A DNA stretch of 64,000 nt from Myroides sp. WP-1 (GTDB lineage: Bacteria; Bacteroidota; Bacteroidia; Flavobacteriales; Flavobacteriaceae): NCBI RefSeq assembly GCF_014145635.1, contig NZ_JACHTC010000001.1, forward strand, positions 62,001-126,000. Direction: 5' to 3'. Below the pieces are notes generated by a model. That model was not told the origin of the DNA and did not search any database. It worked only from the letters and a program-made list of their open reading frames with translations. Each line of letters opens with the position of its first letter. The first letter of the stretch is position 1. Positions 18,604-27,339 of the stretch are shown here, piece by piece. The translations under genes were made by a program, and so were the position numbers.

Positions 18604-19377
18604 GTGATTATATCTGTTTTAAGAGCGTTGTGGAAAATACTAACTTATCTCTTAAAAGGGATCATGTTAGTAGGCACTTATGTAGCTTACCCTTTTGTCT
18701 TTTGTACAGGAGAGCGTCGTTTTTTACCTTTCAAAACCTATAGAGTGAAGATGGACGATCCCTTATATATGGCTTTATATAAAGGATTGCTTTATATGGG
18801 ATGGGGAAGTTTAACTGTTTTTTACTTCTGCTATCTTTGGTTTACTTACTCTTGTTTGACGACATTTGGGTATACTATTCTAGGGTATGAAAAGACAAAA
18901 GGGAACACACTTTTACTTGTCGTAATTACTTTGTTTTTAGGAGGACTTTACTTTTTTTTAATATTTAGCCAAATGAGACAACTAAATGTTCAACGTAAAA
19001 TGAGTAGGGTATCAATTAAATCTACACTTGGACGTATGGGAATTTTGTGGATTTGGATTAGTGTACTTGTAATTCCACTGTTTATACAAGAAGAATTGAT
19101 TAAAGGAGGGCAATTAAAAGATATTGTAGTGATAGAAGAAGTCGTCATTCCGAAAGTAGCTGAAAATAAATTATCAAATGCCGAAATTGGATGGGCAGAA
19201 AGATGGCGTATTCTGGAAACATACTATGCAAATTTTTATTTAAAGAAAGAGTATAAGGATCTTGTCATTGGATATGTCAAGCTATTTTTTCTTGCTTTCT
19301 TTATTAAAATATTACTTCTCTATTTAGATATTTATTATGTAGTAAGAAAAAAAAAGGAGATGAACAATGTTATTTAA
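18604..19377 (+). CDS. Polytopic membrane protein at operon end (257 aa)
   Basis: Starts with GTG at 18604, 18 bp after the DUF4407 stop; an ATG at 18664 is a weaker alternative that would cut the first helix. Four or five hydrophobic segments are visible, at about 7-33, 55-85, 97-120, 140-158 and 220-242. A soluble loop of about 60 residues (INK-rich, containing VVIEEVVIPKVAEN) lies before the last helix. No family is recognised. It is the last gene of the WYL/VWA/nuclease/DUF4407 operon, followed by a terminator, and probably forms a membrane complex with its neighbours (inference). Confidence 0.7.
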   Translation: MIISVLRALWKILTYLLKGIMLVGTYVAYPFVFCTGERRFLPFKTYRVKMDDPLYMALYKGLLYMGWGSLTVFYFCYLWFTYSCLTTFGYTILGYEKTKGNTLLLVVITLFLGGLYFFLIFSQMRQLNVQRKMSRVSIKSTLGRMGILWIWISVLVIPLFIQEELIKGGQLKDIVVIEEVVIPKVAENKLSNAEIGWAERWRILETYYANFYLKKEYKDLVIGYVKLFFLAFFIKILLLYLDIYYVVRKKKEMNNVI

Positions 19378-19427
19378 ATATACCGTACCAAAACTGGGTA
19401 TTAAATACTACAATTTATTATAATTTA

Positions 19428-19460
19428 AAGCCTAGTAAGAAATTAACTAGGCTGTTTTTT
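19428..19460. terminator. Terminator between convergent operons
   Basis: AGCCTAGT and ACTAGGCT arms (19429-19436 and 19446-19453) followed by GTTTTTT. It ends the rightward 12.6-19.4 kb operon; RteC approaches from the other side. Confidence 0.8.
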
Positions 19461-19474
19461 CTAAAACTGTCCTT

Positions 19475-20320
19475 TTAAATTTCTTTGTCCATATACTCTT
19501 CTAATGTTTCTTTTAGTTTATCCAAATAACAAGTCCTTGATTTAGCTCTTGTTTTCATCCGGTGAAAAGCGTGATGAATATCTCCTAAAGGGATTTGAAA
19601 CAGTTCTTGAAAAACAATAGCTATTTTCCTGATTTCTATTTTACCATGCCCGATAGAACCAGTTACATAAAGCGCATAGATCAGCTCTATAAGCGCATTT
19701 TGAGATTCCGACCAATATAGAGTGGTGGACTCTACCTTTTTTGATTTACCAGAATAAATAGCTTGCTGTCCTATAAAATCCAATTGATCTGTTAGATAAC
19801 TATAGAACATATTATCCGCTAAAATCTTAGCCACTTTTAAATCATAATAGGTTGAGAACTCTAAATCGATTTTAAATGCCACGCTGCTTAAACCTTCCTT
19901 AAGGTCCATGTTCCCTCTGGTGAAAAAAAGATGGTCCTTGTCTGTTCGATTGTTTATGTAATATTTATAAAAGCTGGATTTACTAATGTACTTTTTATTG
20001 TGAATTTTAAGCTGAGTGAGTTTTTTTGAAAAGAACTTTTTATCCAGATGCATTTGTTTGTTAAGGCTTGACTCTAAGCGATAGATCTTATTGTAGCAGA
20101 TGAGTTTAGCAAGAATAGTGGGCTTAACCACCTTGAAAAAATAAATTTCTTCTTCAAGGGTTAAGGTAGAACTGAGCAGATACAGACTTAATTGATTTAA
20201 GATAAGCTGAAGGTCATTTATGATTTGAACAATGTGGTCTGAGGATAGAAACTGGTTTGGAGACTTTTCTTGATTTTGAATGCTTGTAAGCAGGCTATTA
20301 AAATAGGTTTGGTGCTTCAT
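19475..20320 (-). CDS. RteC-type regulator of mobile element excision/transfer
   Basis: 281 residues, the family length. RteC proteins activate excision and transfer genes of CTnDOT-like elements by binding upstream of the excision operon. Family landmarks are FFKVVKPTILAKLICYNKIY, the central DKDHLFFTRG, DLEFSTYYDLKVAKILADNM, LYWSESQNALIELIYALY and the C-terminal HTH-like FHRMKTRAKSRTCYLDKL. It is transcribed away from the regulator operon that starts at 20504 and shares the 180 bp control region holding three TACGTA motifs. The excision-type module (HTH, DUF3945, topoisomerase) of this window lies 20 kb away, at 41.6-45.4 kb. Confidence 0.85.
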   Translation of the reverse strand: MKHQTYFNSLLTSIQNQEKSPNQFLSSDHIVQIINDLQLILNQLSLYLLSSTLTLEEEIYFFKVVKPTILAKLICYNKIYRLESSLNKQMHLDKKFFSKKLTQLKIHNKKYISKSSFYKYYINNRTDKDHLFFTRGNMDLKEGLSSVAFKIDLEFSTYYDLKVAKILADNMFYSYLTDQLDFIGQQAIYSGKSKKVESTTLYWSESQNALIELIYALYVTGSIGHGKIEIRKIAIVFQELFQIPLGDIHHAFHRMKTRAKSRTCYLDKLKETLEEYMDKEI

Positions 20321-20394
20321 AATACTTGTATTTTGGATTGGTTATTATTTTGCACGATTTTCAGAAATGGAAGTAAAACAAGATAGAGGGGAAA

Positions 20395-20450
20395 ATACGT
20401 ACTAGTCAATACGTATTCTTACGATTTAATGCTGCGGAAATTACGTATTG
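20395..20450 (+). promoter_or_regulatory. Three TACGTA-centred motifs before the two-component operon
   Basis: AATACGTAC (20395-20403), the palindrome AATACGTATT (20409-20418) and ATTACGTATT (20441-20450) lie in the shared upstream region of rteC and the 20504 operon. The same 10-mer recurs at 22839-22848. They are candidate binding sites for the NarL-type regulator encoded at 22181 (inference). Confidence 0.5.
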
Positions 20451-20503
20451 CGAATTTTGTTATTAATTCAGAGATTTATTTTATAATTTTAACATATAGT
20501 ATT

Positions 20504-20824
20504 ATGAGTATCAGCAGTCAAAGTGGAAAGGTAATTACCTTAGAACAAGCAATAGAGTATACACATGCCTATCAAAGCGAACACCCAGAAAAGACTAAAT
20601 CCTTTTTTGTGGGACTAGATAAATTAAATCTGATATTATCACAAAACGATTGTATTGGTCTTCGAATTTATTTAGGTGAGGATCCAGATAGCTCACAAAC
20701 CAATATGGTTTTAGTGGGAGTGGATAGTAATCAAGAAGACTTAACTAAGGGGACTATTTTAGAGGAACTCGTTCCATGTCCTAGAATATGCCCTAAAACA
20801 AGTGAATTAATAAAAATAGAGTGA
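20504..20824 (+). CDS. Conserved hypothetical protein (106 aa)
   Basis: The start is placed at MSISSQSGKVITLEQA (ATG at 20504), 25 codons inside the longest frame, since the upstream part overlaps the TACGTA motif region and is not protein-like. It resembles a Bacteroidota family with the landmarks FFVGLDKLNLILSQNDCIGL, YLGEDPDSSQTNMVLVGVD and LVPCPRICPKTSEL. It is cytoplasmic, with conserved cysteines near the C-terminus (CPRICP). The next gene starts with GTG inside its stop (GTGA overlap), so translation is coupled. These proteins are commonly encoded beside a small polytopic membrane protein, as here. Function unknown. Confidence 0.75.
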   Translation: MSISSQSGKVITLEQAIEYTHAYQSEHPEKTKSFFVGLDKLNLILSQNDCIGLRIYLGEDPDSSQTNMVLVGVDSNQEDLTKGTILEELVPCPRICPKTSELIKIE

Positions 20825-21459
20825 TTTATCAAATTTTAGTTTATATAGCCCTTATCCTTGGATTTGTTCCTTTAATTCTGGGTTTATTTCGTAAATACAA
20901 ATTTTTTACACGTCAATATAGGGGCTATATACCGTTAATCGGACTTATGGCTCTGGCCAGTGGATATGAACTTATTTGTAGTTATTATCTAAAGATTACT
21001 AGCGATTACTGGTTTCAGATTTATACGCTGCTTGAGTTTTTAGTCATCTTTTATTTTTTTAAATCCATATTTAACCAAAGACTTAGTAGGTATTTAGTTG
21101 TCTATTTAGGTCTTTTTTTATTGGTGTATTTATATACCTTTTTGGTTATTTTTCCTTTTGATGTACTACAAAGTAAAGCTATTGGTAAGGTAGGGGTGAG
21201 TCTATTGGTCTTTGCAGGAACCTTTTATTGGTTGGGGCAGGTATTTAGACATCGCAGTGTTGTGAGACTTTATAATAAGCCCATCTTTTATTTTGTTATA
21301 GGACTATTTATGTATTACCTCAATACAATTTTCTTTTTTGTTTTAGTGCCACATGTTTATAGTTTACATCTGTATTTGTATGACTATTGGATTGTAAATG
21401 TGATAGCTAGTTTGATTTTTCGAATAATGTTAATTCTAGGAGTATGGAAAATGATTTAA
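20821..21459 (+). CDS. Polytopic membrane protein (212 aa), coupled to the histidine kinase
   Basis: Starts with GTG overlapping the previous stop (GTGA). Seven or so hydrophobic segments are visible, evenly spaced, with short loops, and almost no soluble domain. The family is not named; such proteins occur in Bacteroidota beside two-component systems without periplasmic sensor domains. It overlaps the following histidine kinase gene by 16 bp. As that kinase has only one membrane helix and no sensor domain, this protein may be the sensory partner (inference from gene order). Confidence 0.75.
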   Translation: MIYQILVYIALILGFVPLILGLFRKYKFFTRQYRGYIPLIGLMALASGYELICSYYLKITSDYWFQIYTLLEFLVIFYFFKSIFNQRLSRYLVVYLGLFLLVYLYTFLVIFPFDVLQSKAIGKVGVSLLVFAGTFYWLGQVFRHRSVVRLYNKPIFYFVIGLFMYYLNTIFFFVLVPHVYSLHLYLYDYWIVNVIASLIFRIMLILGVWKMI

Positions 21460-22184
21460 ACCTGATTTTTTGGCTTGGAACTGCAATGACTCTTTGTCTT
21501 TTTTGTTTAGTATTAGTTTTGATTTATATCTATCAAAAAGGTATGATACGCCAATTAGAGCAGCAGCAAGATGTAAGAATTCAGATTGAACATCATCAGA
21601 TGCGAGTTCTGTCTCAAGAGATACACGATGGTATTTGTAGTGATTTAGCTTCGGTATTGAAATATATGGAACATCTTGATACAAGTAAAAATCAAGAGGA
21701 GCACGTATTAGCTTCTTTAAAAGAAGCAGTAAAAAGTAGCTATCAAAATGCGCTTAATCTATGTTATAATTTGTATCCTTCAGATATAGAGGAGTATCGG
21801 ATTGTTGATATAATAAAGCAGTATGTTGGTAGAATTCAAAAAATAGGGGTGATTCAAATTAATTTTATCTCTAATACACAGACGTTTCTATTATCCAAAA
21901 ACCAAAAGATTGAGCTCTATCGAAGTCTACAAGAAATTGTTCAAAATATTTTAAAACACAGTAGAGCAACTAAGGTAACAATTCAAGCATACTGGAATGT
22001 AAATCAATTGTTTTTAAAGATAAATGATGATGGTATTGCCTATGATTTTATGGCTTTGAGTAAAGAGAAAAAGGGGATAGGACTTCTAAATATTTTGACT
22101 CGAACAAAACAGATAAAGGCAGTTTTTACTCACAAAAGTAAACAAGGAAATAATGATATTAGTATTAAAATAGACCGATTATGA
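21444..22184 (+). CDS. Sensor histidine kinase, NarL/LytS-like class
   Basis: 246 residues. One N-terminal membrane helix (about 8-30), then the dimerisation and phosphoacceptor region with SQEIHDGICSDLASVLKYM (His61), typical of HisKA_3-type kinases. The ATP-binding domain has EIVQNILKHSRATKV (N box), INDDGIAYD (G1) and KGIGLLNILTRTK (G2). There is no periplasmic sensing domain. It ends in an ATGA overlap with the response regulator gene, so the two are a cognate pair. The system may control the MauE/DUF6520 and SusCD genes that follow. Confidence 0.9.
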   Translation: MENDLNLIFWLGTAMTLCLFCLVLVLIYIYQKGMIRQLEQQQDVRIQIEHHQMRVLSQEIHDGICSDLASVLKYMEHLDTSKNQEEHVLASLKEAVKSSYQNALNLCYNLYPSDIEEYRIVDIIKQYVGRIQKIGVIQINFISNTQTFLLSKNQKIELYRSLQEIVQNILKHSRATKVTIQAYWNVNQLFLKINDDGIAYDFMALSKEKKGIGLLNILTRTKQIKAVFTHKSKQGNNDISIKIDRL

Positions 22185-22825
22185 GTATTCGACTAGCCAT
22201 AGCTGATGATCATGTAATGTATAGAGGTGGTTTTGCTCTATCACTGGATGCCATAAAAAATGTAGAACTGGTTGTGAGCGTATCTAACGGACAAGAGCTT
22301 TTAGAGCATTTGAAAACGCAAGAGGTGGATGTTGTTTTTCTAGATATTAGTATGCCTGTAATGGATGGGTTTACAACGGCAAAGCAGCTTAACATGCAAT
22401 ACCCACATATAAAGATCATTATTCTTAGTAGTTACACCGATATTGGGCATATCAAGCGTATGATTGCTTGTAATATATCGGGATATATTTCCAAGGTTGC
22501 TAATACAGCTACTATAAAAAAAGCAATAAAAGTAGTGTGTAAAAAAGGCTATTATTACGATAAAGAAGTATATCACAAAATTCAAGAAAACCTAAATAGT
22601 ATTAGTCAAGGTACTACTTATTTCACTGAAAGGGAACTGAGTATTATAAAGCTTTTTGCCATGCAATACAGCGCCAAACAAATAGCCGATATCTTGTGCT
22701 GTAGTACAAGAACAGTGGAAAAGCACAAAGAAATATTACTTGAAAAAACAGCAAGTTTTAGTTTTATAGGTGTTCTTATGTATGCTTTGTCCAATGGATA
22801 TCTTCTTTTGGAAGAGATTAAATAA
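22181..22825 (+). CDS. NarL/FixJ-type response regulator
   Basis: 214 residues. Receiver domain at 1-120 with the acidic pair IADDH (Asp9, Asp10), phospho-accepting Asp55 in VVFLDISMPVMDG, and the Lys in GYISKVAN. The LuxR-type HTH at about 145-210 reads FTERELSIIKLFAMQY, SAKQIADILCCSTRTVEKHK. It overlaps the kinase gene by four bases. A palindrome AATACGTATT lies 14 bp after its stop and three related motifs lie before the operon, which fits autoregulation and control of the following MauE gene. Confidence 0.92.
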   Translation: MSIRLAIADDHVMYRGGFALSLDAIKNVELVVSVSNGQELLEHLKTQEVDVVFLDISMPVMDGFTTAKQLNMQYPHIKIIILSSYTDIGHIKRMIACNISGYISKVANTATIKKAIKVVCKKGYYYDKEVYHKIQENLNSISQGTTYFTERELSIIKLFAMQYSAKQIADILCCSTRTVEKHKEILLEKTASFSFIGVLMYALSNGYLLLEEIK

Positions 22826-22838
22826 TTTTTATAGTAAA

Positions 22839-22848
22839 AATACGTATT
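22839..22848 (+). promoter_or_regulatory. AATACGTATT palindrome before the MauE-like gene
   Basis: A perfect 10 bp palindrome identical to 20409-20418, 52 bp before the ATG at 22900. It is probably the regulator site for the MauE/DUF6520 transcript. Confidence 0.5.
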
Positions 22849-22899
22849 GATTTGAATTGCAGTTAATTGTAGTTTTGATTATCCCAAAATGCAATCACC

Positions 22900-24372
22900 A
22901 TGAAAGCCAAATACGTCCTTATAGTATCCTATTTCTATATTTTACTTTTTGTATATGCAGCCATAAGTAAGCTCATCACTTTTGAAGCCTTCCAAGTTCA
23001 ATTAACACAGTCCCCACTACTTAGCGCTTACGCCAATATCATTGCTTATTTAGTGCTAGGAGCCGAACTATTATTTGCTTTACTGCTTTGTATTAAAACA
23101 ACAAGACTCCTAGGGCTTTATCTTAGTTATGGGCTTATGGTTGCATTTACCCTTTATATTTACCTGATACTAAATTACAGTGATTTCATCCCTTGTTCTT
23201 GTGGTGGAATACTAGAAAAAATGGGGTGGATAGAGCATCTTTGGTTTAATATCATCGTTAGTCTACTGGCTTTAGTTGCTTTGTTTTTTCTTGATCAGAA
23301 AAGAAAACGATTTTATCTTGTATCAATCCTCACAACAATTATAAGTAGTTTACTTGTTATCCTGCTTTTTCTATCCTCAGAACATATTATAAAAAAAGAG
23401 AATCCATTTATTAGAAGGTATTTGCCGCATGGCGTGGTAGAAGATGATACCCTAGATTTAAGCGTAAATACTTTTTATTTCTCAGGCTATAATAAAAACA
23501 AAGTTTATTTAGGTAATAGTGTATCTCCCCTTATTTTTATAAGTGTTGATTCACTTCTAAATAGAGTAGATTTCACCATTAAAATAGACTCTACACAATT
23601 TGAATATCGATATTTACGATTAAAGACTGATTATCCCAATTTCTATTTAGCAGATGGTTCAATTCCAATTGTTTATAAAGGGATGCTTAATTCCCATGAA
23701 AAGACCAAGACTACAGAAATATTCAGTTTTAGAGAAGCCTATTTTACCGATTATATCCCCTTAGATTCAACTTCTATTGCCATTAAAAGTCAAAGTAGTG
23801 AAGACTACAATAATATTTTAGGACTAATTAATACGAAGACTACTCCAAGAGTCTCTTTAAATTCAACTCTGCTAGAGAGTGATTCTGATGGAGTATTTGA
23901 TAGCGATGGTATTTTTAGCTTTAGTAAAGAACACAAGACGTTGCTCTATACTTATTTTTATAAGAATAAATACATTTTGATTAGTGAAACTTTAGATTTA
24001 ATTAGTCAACAGCACACTATAGATACAACTAAAGCTGTAACTATAACTTCTTCTAAACTAAGTACAGGAGAAAACAAAATGACAACACCTATAAGAGCTA
24101 TAAACAAAAAAGTAGTGGTTAAAAACAATCTCTTGTTTATTGTATCAAATTCTCTTGGACAAAACGAGTCCAAAGCTATCTGGAAACAAGCTAGTATTGT
24201 TGATATCTACGACTTTAAAAAAGACAATTATATAGCTAGCTTTTATATCTATCACCTAGGGGATAGCAAGCTTACTGATTTAATTGTCACAGACCATTAT
24301 CTCTATGGTTTATTTGATCAAAAGCTTGTCCGTTATCGAATGGCCAAATCACTAACAGATAAGTTTCAGTAA
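22900..24372 (+). CDS. MauE/DoxX-like redox-associated membrane protein with large C-terminal domain
   Basis: 490 residues. The N-terminal ~150 residues contain four membrane helices typical of the MauE/DoxX family: YAAISKLITFEAFQVQL, LLGAELLFALLL and the conserved FIPCSCGGILEKMGWIEHLW with its CxCGG motif. A fifth helix follows at about 143-163. The C-terminal ~320 residues lie in the periplasm, are beta-rich and unassigned, with a Ser/Thr/Asp pattern suggestive of a propeller. MauE relatives handle disulphide or electron transfer to exported substrates. It lies 51 bp before a small Cys-containing DUF6520 peptide, which may be its substrate (inference). Confidence 0.8.
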   Translation: MKAKYVLIVSYFYILLFVYAAISKLITFEAFQVQLTQSPLLSAYANIIAYLVLGAELLFALLLCIKTTRLLGLYLSYGLMVAFTLYIYLILNYSDFIPCSCGGILEKMGWIEHLWFNIIVSLLALVALFFLDQKRKRFYLVSILTTIISSLLVILLFLSSEHIIKKENPFIRRYLPHGVVEDDTLDLSVNTFYFSGYNKNKVYLGNSVSPLIFISVDSLLNRVDFTIKIDSTQFEYRYLRLKTDYPNFYLADGSIPIVYKGMLNSHEKTKTTEIFSFREAYFTDYIPLDSTSIAIKSQSSEDYNNILGLINTKTTPRVSLNSTLLESDSDGVFDSDGIFSFSKEHKTLLYTYFYKNKYILISETLDLISQQHTIDTTKAVTITSSKLSTGENKMTTPIRAINKKVVVKNNLLFIVSNSLGQNESKAIWKQASIVDIYDFKKDNYIASFYIYHLGDSKLTDLIVTDHYLYGLFDQKLVRYRMAKSLTDKFQ

Positions 24373-24423
24373 AGTTTGGCTTCACTTTAAAAAATAAGCT
24401 ATCAACCAATAAATTTTATTAAG

Positions 24424-24711
24424 ATGAAAAAGTTTTTTAAAACAGCAGCAATGCCAATGGCAGTATTTGCTATTGCTATCGGAAGTGCATTTGCAACAAA
24501 CGCAATGAAAAGTGATAAAATAATAGAAATCGCTTATCAAAAGATCGATGCTAAAGGTGTAATCTGTATCGCAAAACCAGAGAGTTGTGATATTACTGGT
24601 TCACAGACTTGTACGTGGTTTGATGGAATTACAAATCATCAACTGTATGGAATGCAGTTTGATTCTGATTCAGGTCAAACAGTTTGTACATTACCATTAC
24701 GTAGAAATTAG
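24424..24711 (+). CDS. DUF6520 family small exported protein
   Basis: 95 residues: signal peptide ending near AFATNAM (about residues 1-27) and a mature part of about 65 residues with four cysteines (VICIA, ESCDI, QTCTW, TVCTL). DUF6520 members are short Bacteroidota peptides, often in several copies beside MauE-like or thioredoxin-like genes. No function is established. Disulphide formation through the MauE-type neighbour is plausible. It is followed by a strong terminator. Confidence 0.85.
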   Translation: MKKFFKTAAMPMAVFAIAIGSAFATNAMKSDKIIEIAYQKIDAKGVICIAKPESCDITGSQTCTWFDGITNHQLYGMQFDSDSGQTVCTLPLRRN

Positions 24712-24722
24712 GTTTTAATAAA

Positions 24723-24748
24723 GGGGGCTAATTTTTAAATTAGCCCCT
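24723..24748. terminator. Bidirectional terminator between convergent genes
   Basis: GGGGCTAATTT and AAATTAGCCCC arms around a TT loop, A's on one side and T's on the other. It lies between the DUF6520 gene and the S9 peptidase gene. Confidence 0.85.
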
Positions 24749-24753
24749 ATTCT

Positions 24754-27339
24754 TTAGTTATTTGTCATTCTTTCTTTTTCAAAAGTTGTATTGTATTTTA
24801 CCCAGGAAGTTTCCTTTGTATCTATTTCCTTTAAGTAATAATCAAACCAATTCATGACTCTTTTGGTAAGATCTATTTGATTTTCCCTTTTTAAAAGACT
24901 ATGATCTTCATTTTTATAAAACAAGGCTACATGAGGAATATTATAGCGTAACATAGCAATGAAAAATTCTTTTTGTTGTTCCCAGTGAATGTTTTCATCT
25001 TTTTTACCTGTAAAAGTGAGAAGCGGGGTTTTAATTTGGTCTGCAAATAAAATAGGGGAGTTTTTCAGATAAAGTTTTTTATCCTCACTGAAAGTTTTCG
25101 GCATCTTATATTGACCATTTTCAAATTGAAAAAAGAAAGGAGAAATAAAGTTTTCATTGTATGAGAAATAAGATCTAATAATGTCCACGTTACCCGCTCC
25201 ACTAACTGCAGCTTTAAACAGATTAGTTTGAGTTACAATAAAGTTTGTTTTATATCCTCCATGAGAGAAGCCAAATAAACCTACATTATCTTTATCAATT
25301 GCTTTTTCTTGTTTTAAAATCTCCTTTATACCTTCTTCTACACAGTTTAGTGCTGACAATCCTGTTCCTTGCTTATTGTCGAAAATATCAGGTAAAAACA
25401 CAAAGTAATTATTCTCTTGTAAAAGAGCTAAATTAAATCCATTTTCATTTAGATAACTTGGATAAGAAAATTTGTTTGCTAAATAGTTCTGTATTTCATA
25501 TATATGAGTAATCATTGGAAATTTTTTATGCGAATCAAAATCTTTTGGATAAAATAATAAACCTTGTAAGTTGTTTCCATATTGATCTTTATATAAAACT
25601 ATTTTTTGTTTTTGCCAAGTGTATAATCTTTTGGGCATGGTATTTTCTAGAAGTAGTTTGGTTTTTCCATTGTGATAAATAAAAACAGTTTTTGGCTTAT
25701 TAAAATTCTCTAAAGAATAGGTAATTGTTCTATAGTCATCACTATATTTTATATCTGAAATTCGATCTTTAGTTTCTTTTAGTATGACATCTTGTTTTTG
25801 ATTGTCTATAAGTATAAGTGATTGTGTATTAGCTTCAATGTTTAATTTGTGAACTAATAGTTTATTATCACTATTTGTAATTAATTGATAATGTAATTCA
25901 CTCTTAGTTTCAAAAATACTTTTGTTAGATGAATTGATAATTTGATAACGAGAATCTGTATCATTAGCATTTATAAGCGTTTTGAATTTTTTGGCTTCAG
26001 TATCATATTGTATTAAATTTGAATGAGATACAAAATAGAAATACTTTTCATCATATGACCATGTTCTAAGTCTATTACCAAAAAATCGTAGATTTGAACT
26101 ATCATCTTTTAAAGTAAAACTATTCTCAATAATTCTATTATTGGTATTATAGATATACAGTACTCCTTTTTTAATGTAGACAAAATAATGTCCCTTTGGA
26201 GATAGACTCGTTGTGCTAAATGGAGATTCTTGTTGTTTGCTAATGATAGTTAGTGTATCATTTATAATATCATATAGACTAATATCACGTGGTCTTGAGG
26301 ACCATTGATAAGTATAATCGAGATATTGGTTAGAATCATATACAAGAAGGGTATTTTCATTAATAGGTACAGATTCATAATTATTTAGTCTTTCAAGCTT
26401 ATGAATATCATTATTGATATAATCAAATATAATATGACTGTTTGTAGTATAATTCTGATTATTGGAATTAGTTATGATATTTCGTAAGTAACGATCGTTT
26501 GTGCTCCATAGCTCAATTTCTTTTACATCATATTGCTTATATCCTAGTGAACAAAATTGAGTCAGTTTAAAACTGTAGTCACTCATAGTTTCTATGTTAT
26601 TGTAATGAATATCTTCTTTCAGAGTTTGTTGCTTACTACTATTTGTTTTGTAGTTATAGAAAATAAGATCAGGATATTTGTTATCACTAATTGGAGTTGG
26701 AAGAAAGAAAACAATTGGATGTCTTTTGCTCCATTTCGCCTGTTTAATGGGATAAGTAATATCCTTATTAAGTGTTCTTTTAAAATCAGATAATGAGATA
26801 AGTTCAATTCCTTTGTTAGGCTCACTATATTGAACCAAGAGTAATTGTTTATTGTCACTGATACTTGTAAAGTTCACTAATGATTTAGGACTATTCCAGA
26901 TTTCTTGTGTTTTATTAGACAGTACTTTGATTAATCTATAAGTATCAGTATTTGCCTCTAGGAAGAAAATAAGTCCATATTTTTCAATTACTTTTGGATT
27001 TTTCACGTTAAAGATGATTTGTGTTTTTAAAGTACGACCATCAAGTATTTCTAGTTCTTTTTTATCTGAATTATAGCTATATAGAGAGTTTTCTTTAAAT
27101 GGTTTATATAGGAAATTTGTTTGTTTGCTAAGTAATAATTTGCCATTATTAAATATGAAAACACTATCTCTTTGAGCATTTGATTTGTAGTATTTATGTA
27201 TAACCGCGATTTTACCATCATGGGTTAGTTCTCGGTTACCAAGTTCACTATATTCTAAACTATCGCCAATGGTTTGCGCTGTAATAGATAGAGTACCTAA
27301 TAAAAGAAGTAGAATATGAGAAATAATTTTAATATTCAT
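24754..27339 (-). CDS. Exported S9-family (prolyl oligopeptidase-like) peptidase
   Basis: 861 residues with a signal peptide (about 1-21, ending ITAQ). A long N-terminal part of about 590 residues has the beta-propeller look of S9 peptidases. The alpha/beta-hydrolase domain follows. Its nucleophile Ser is in GLFGFSHGGYKTN, the Asp in LLTFTGKKDENIHW and the His in YKNEDHSLLKRENQ, so the catalytic triad is complete. It should cut peptides in the periplasm. It overlaps the end of the susD gene by 11 bp, so it belongs to the susC-susD operon. A peptide degradation or peptide maturation role is likely. Confidence 0.88.
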   Translation of the reverse strand: MNIKIISHILLLLLGTLSITAQTIGDSLEYSELGNRELTHDGKIAVIHKYYKSNAQRDSVFIFNNGKLLLSKQTNFLYKPFKENSLYSYNSDKKELEILDGRTLKTQIIFNVKNPKVIEKYGLIFFLEANTDTYRLIKVLSNKTQEIWNSPKSLVNFTSISDNKQLLLVQYSEPNKGIELISLSDFKRTLNKDITYPIKQAKWSKRHPIVFFLPTPISDNKYPDLIFYNYKTNSSKQQTLKEDIHYNNIETMSDYSFKLTQFCSLGYKQYDVKEIELWSTNDRYLRNIITNSNNQNYTTNSHIIFDYINNDIHKLERLNNYESVPINENTLLVYDSNQYLDYTYQWSSRPRDISLYDIINDTLTIISKQQESPFSTTSLSPKGHYFVYIKKGVLYIYNTNNRIIENSFTLKDDSSNLRFFGNRLRTWSYDEKYFYFVSHSNLIQYDTEAKKFKTLINANDTDSRYQIINSSNKSIFETKSELHYQLITNSDNKLLVHKLNIEANTQSLILIDNQKQDVILKETKDRISDIKYSDDYRTITYSLENFNKPKTVFIYHNGKTKLLLENTMPKRLYTWQKQKIVLYKDQYGNNLQGLLFYPKDFDSHKKFPMITHIYEIQNYLANKFSYPSYLNENGFNLALLQENNYFVFLPDIFDNKQGTGLSALNCVEEGIKEILKQEKAIDKDNVGLFGFSHGGYKTNFIVTQTNLFKAAVSGAGNVDIIRSYFSYNENFISPFFFQFENGQYKMPKTFSEDKKLYLKNSPILFADQIKTPLLTFTGKKDENIHWEQQKEFFIAMLRYNIPHVALFYKNEDHSLLKRENQIDLTKRVMNWFDYYLKEIDTKETSWVKYNTTFEKERMTNN

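Noticed and set aside
26557-26858. Frames on both strands inside the S9 peptidase gene
   Set aside because: Shadows of a continuous 861-codon gene with full catalytic triad.
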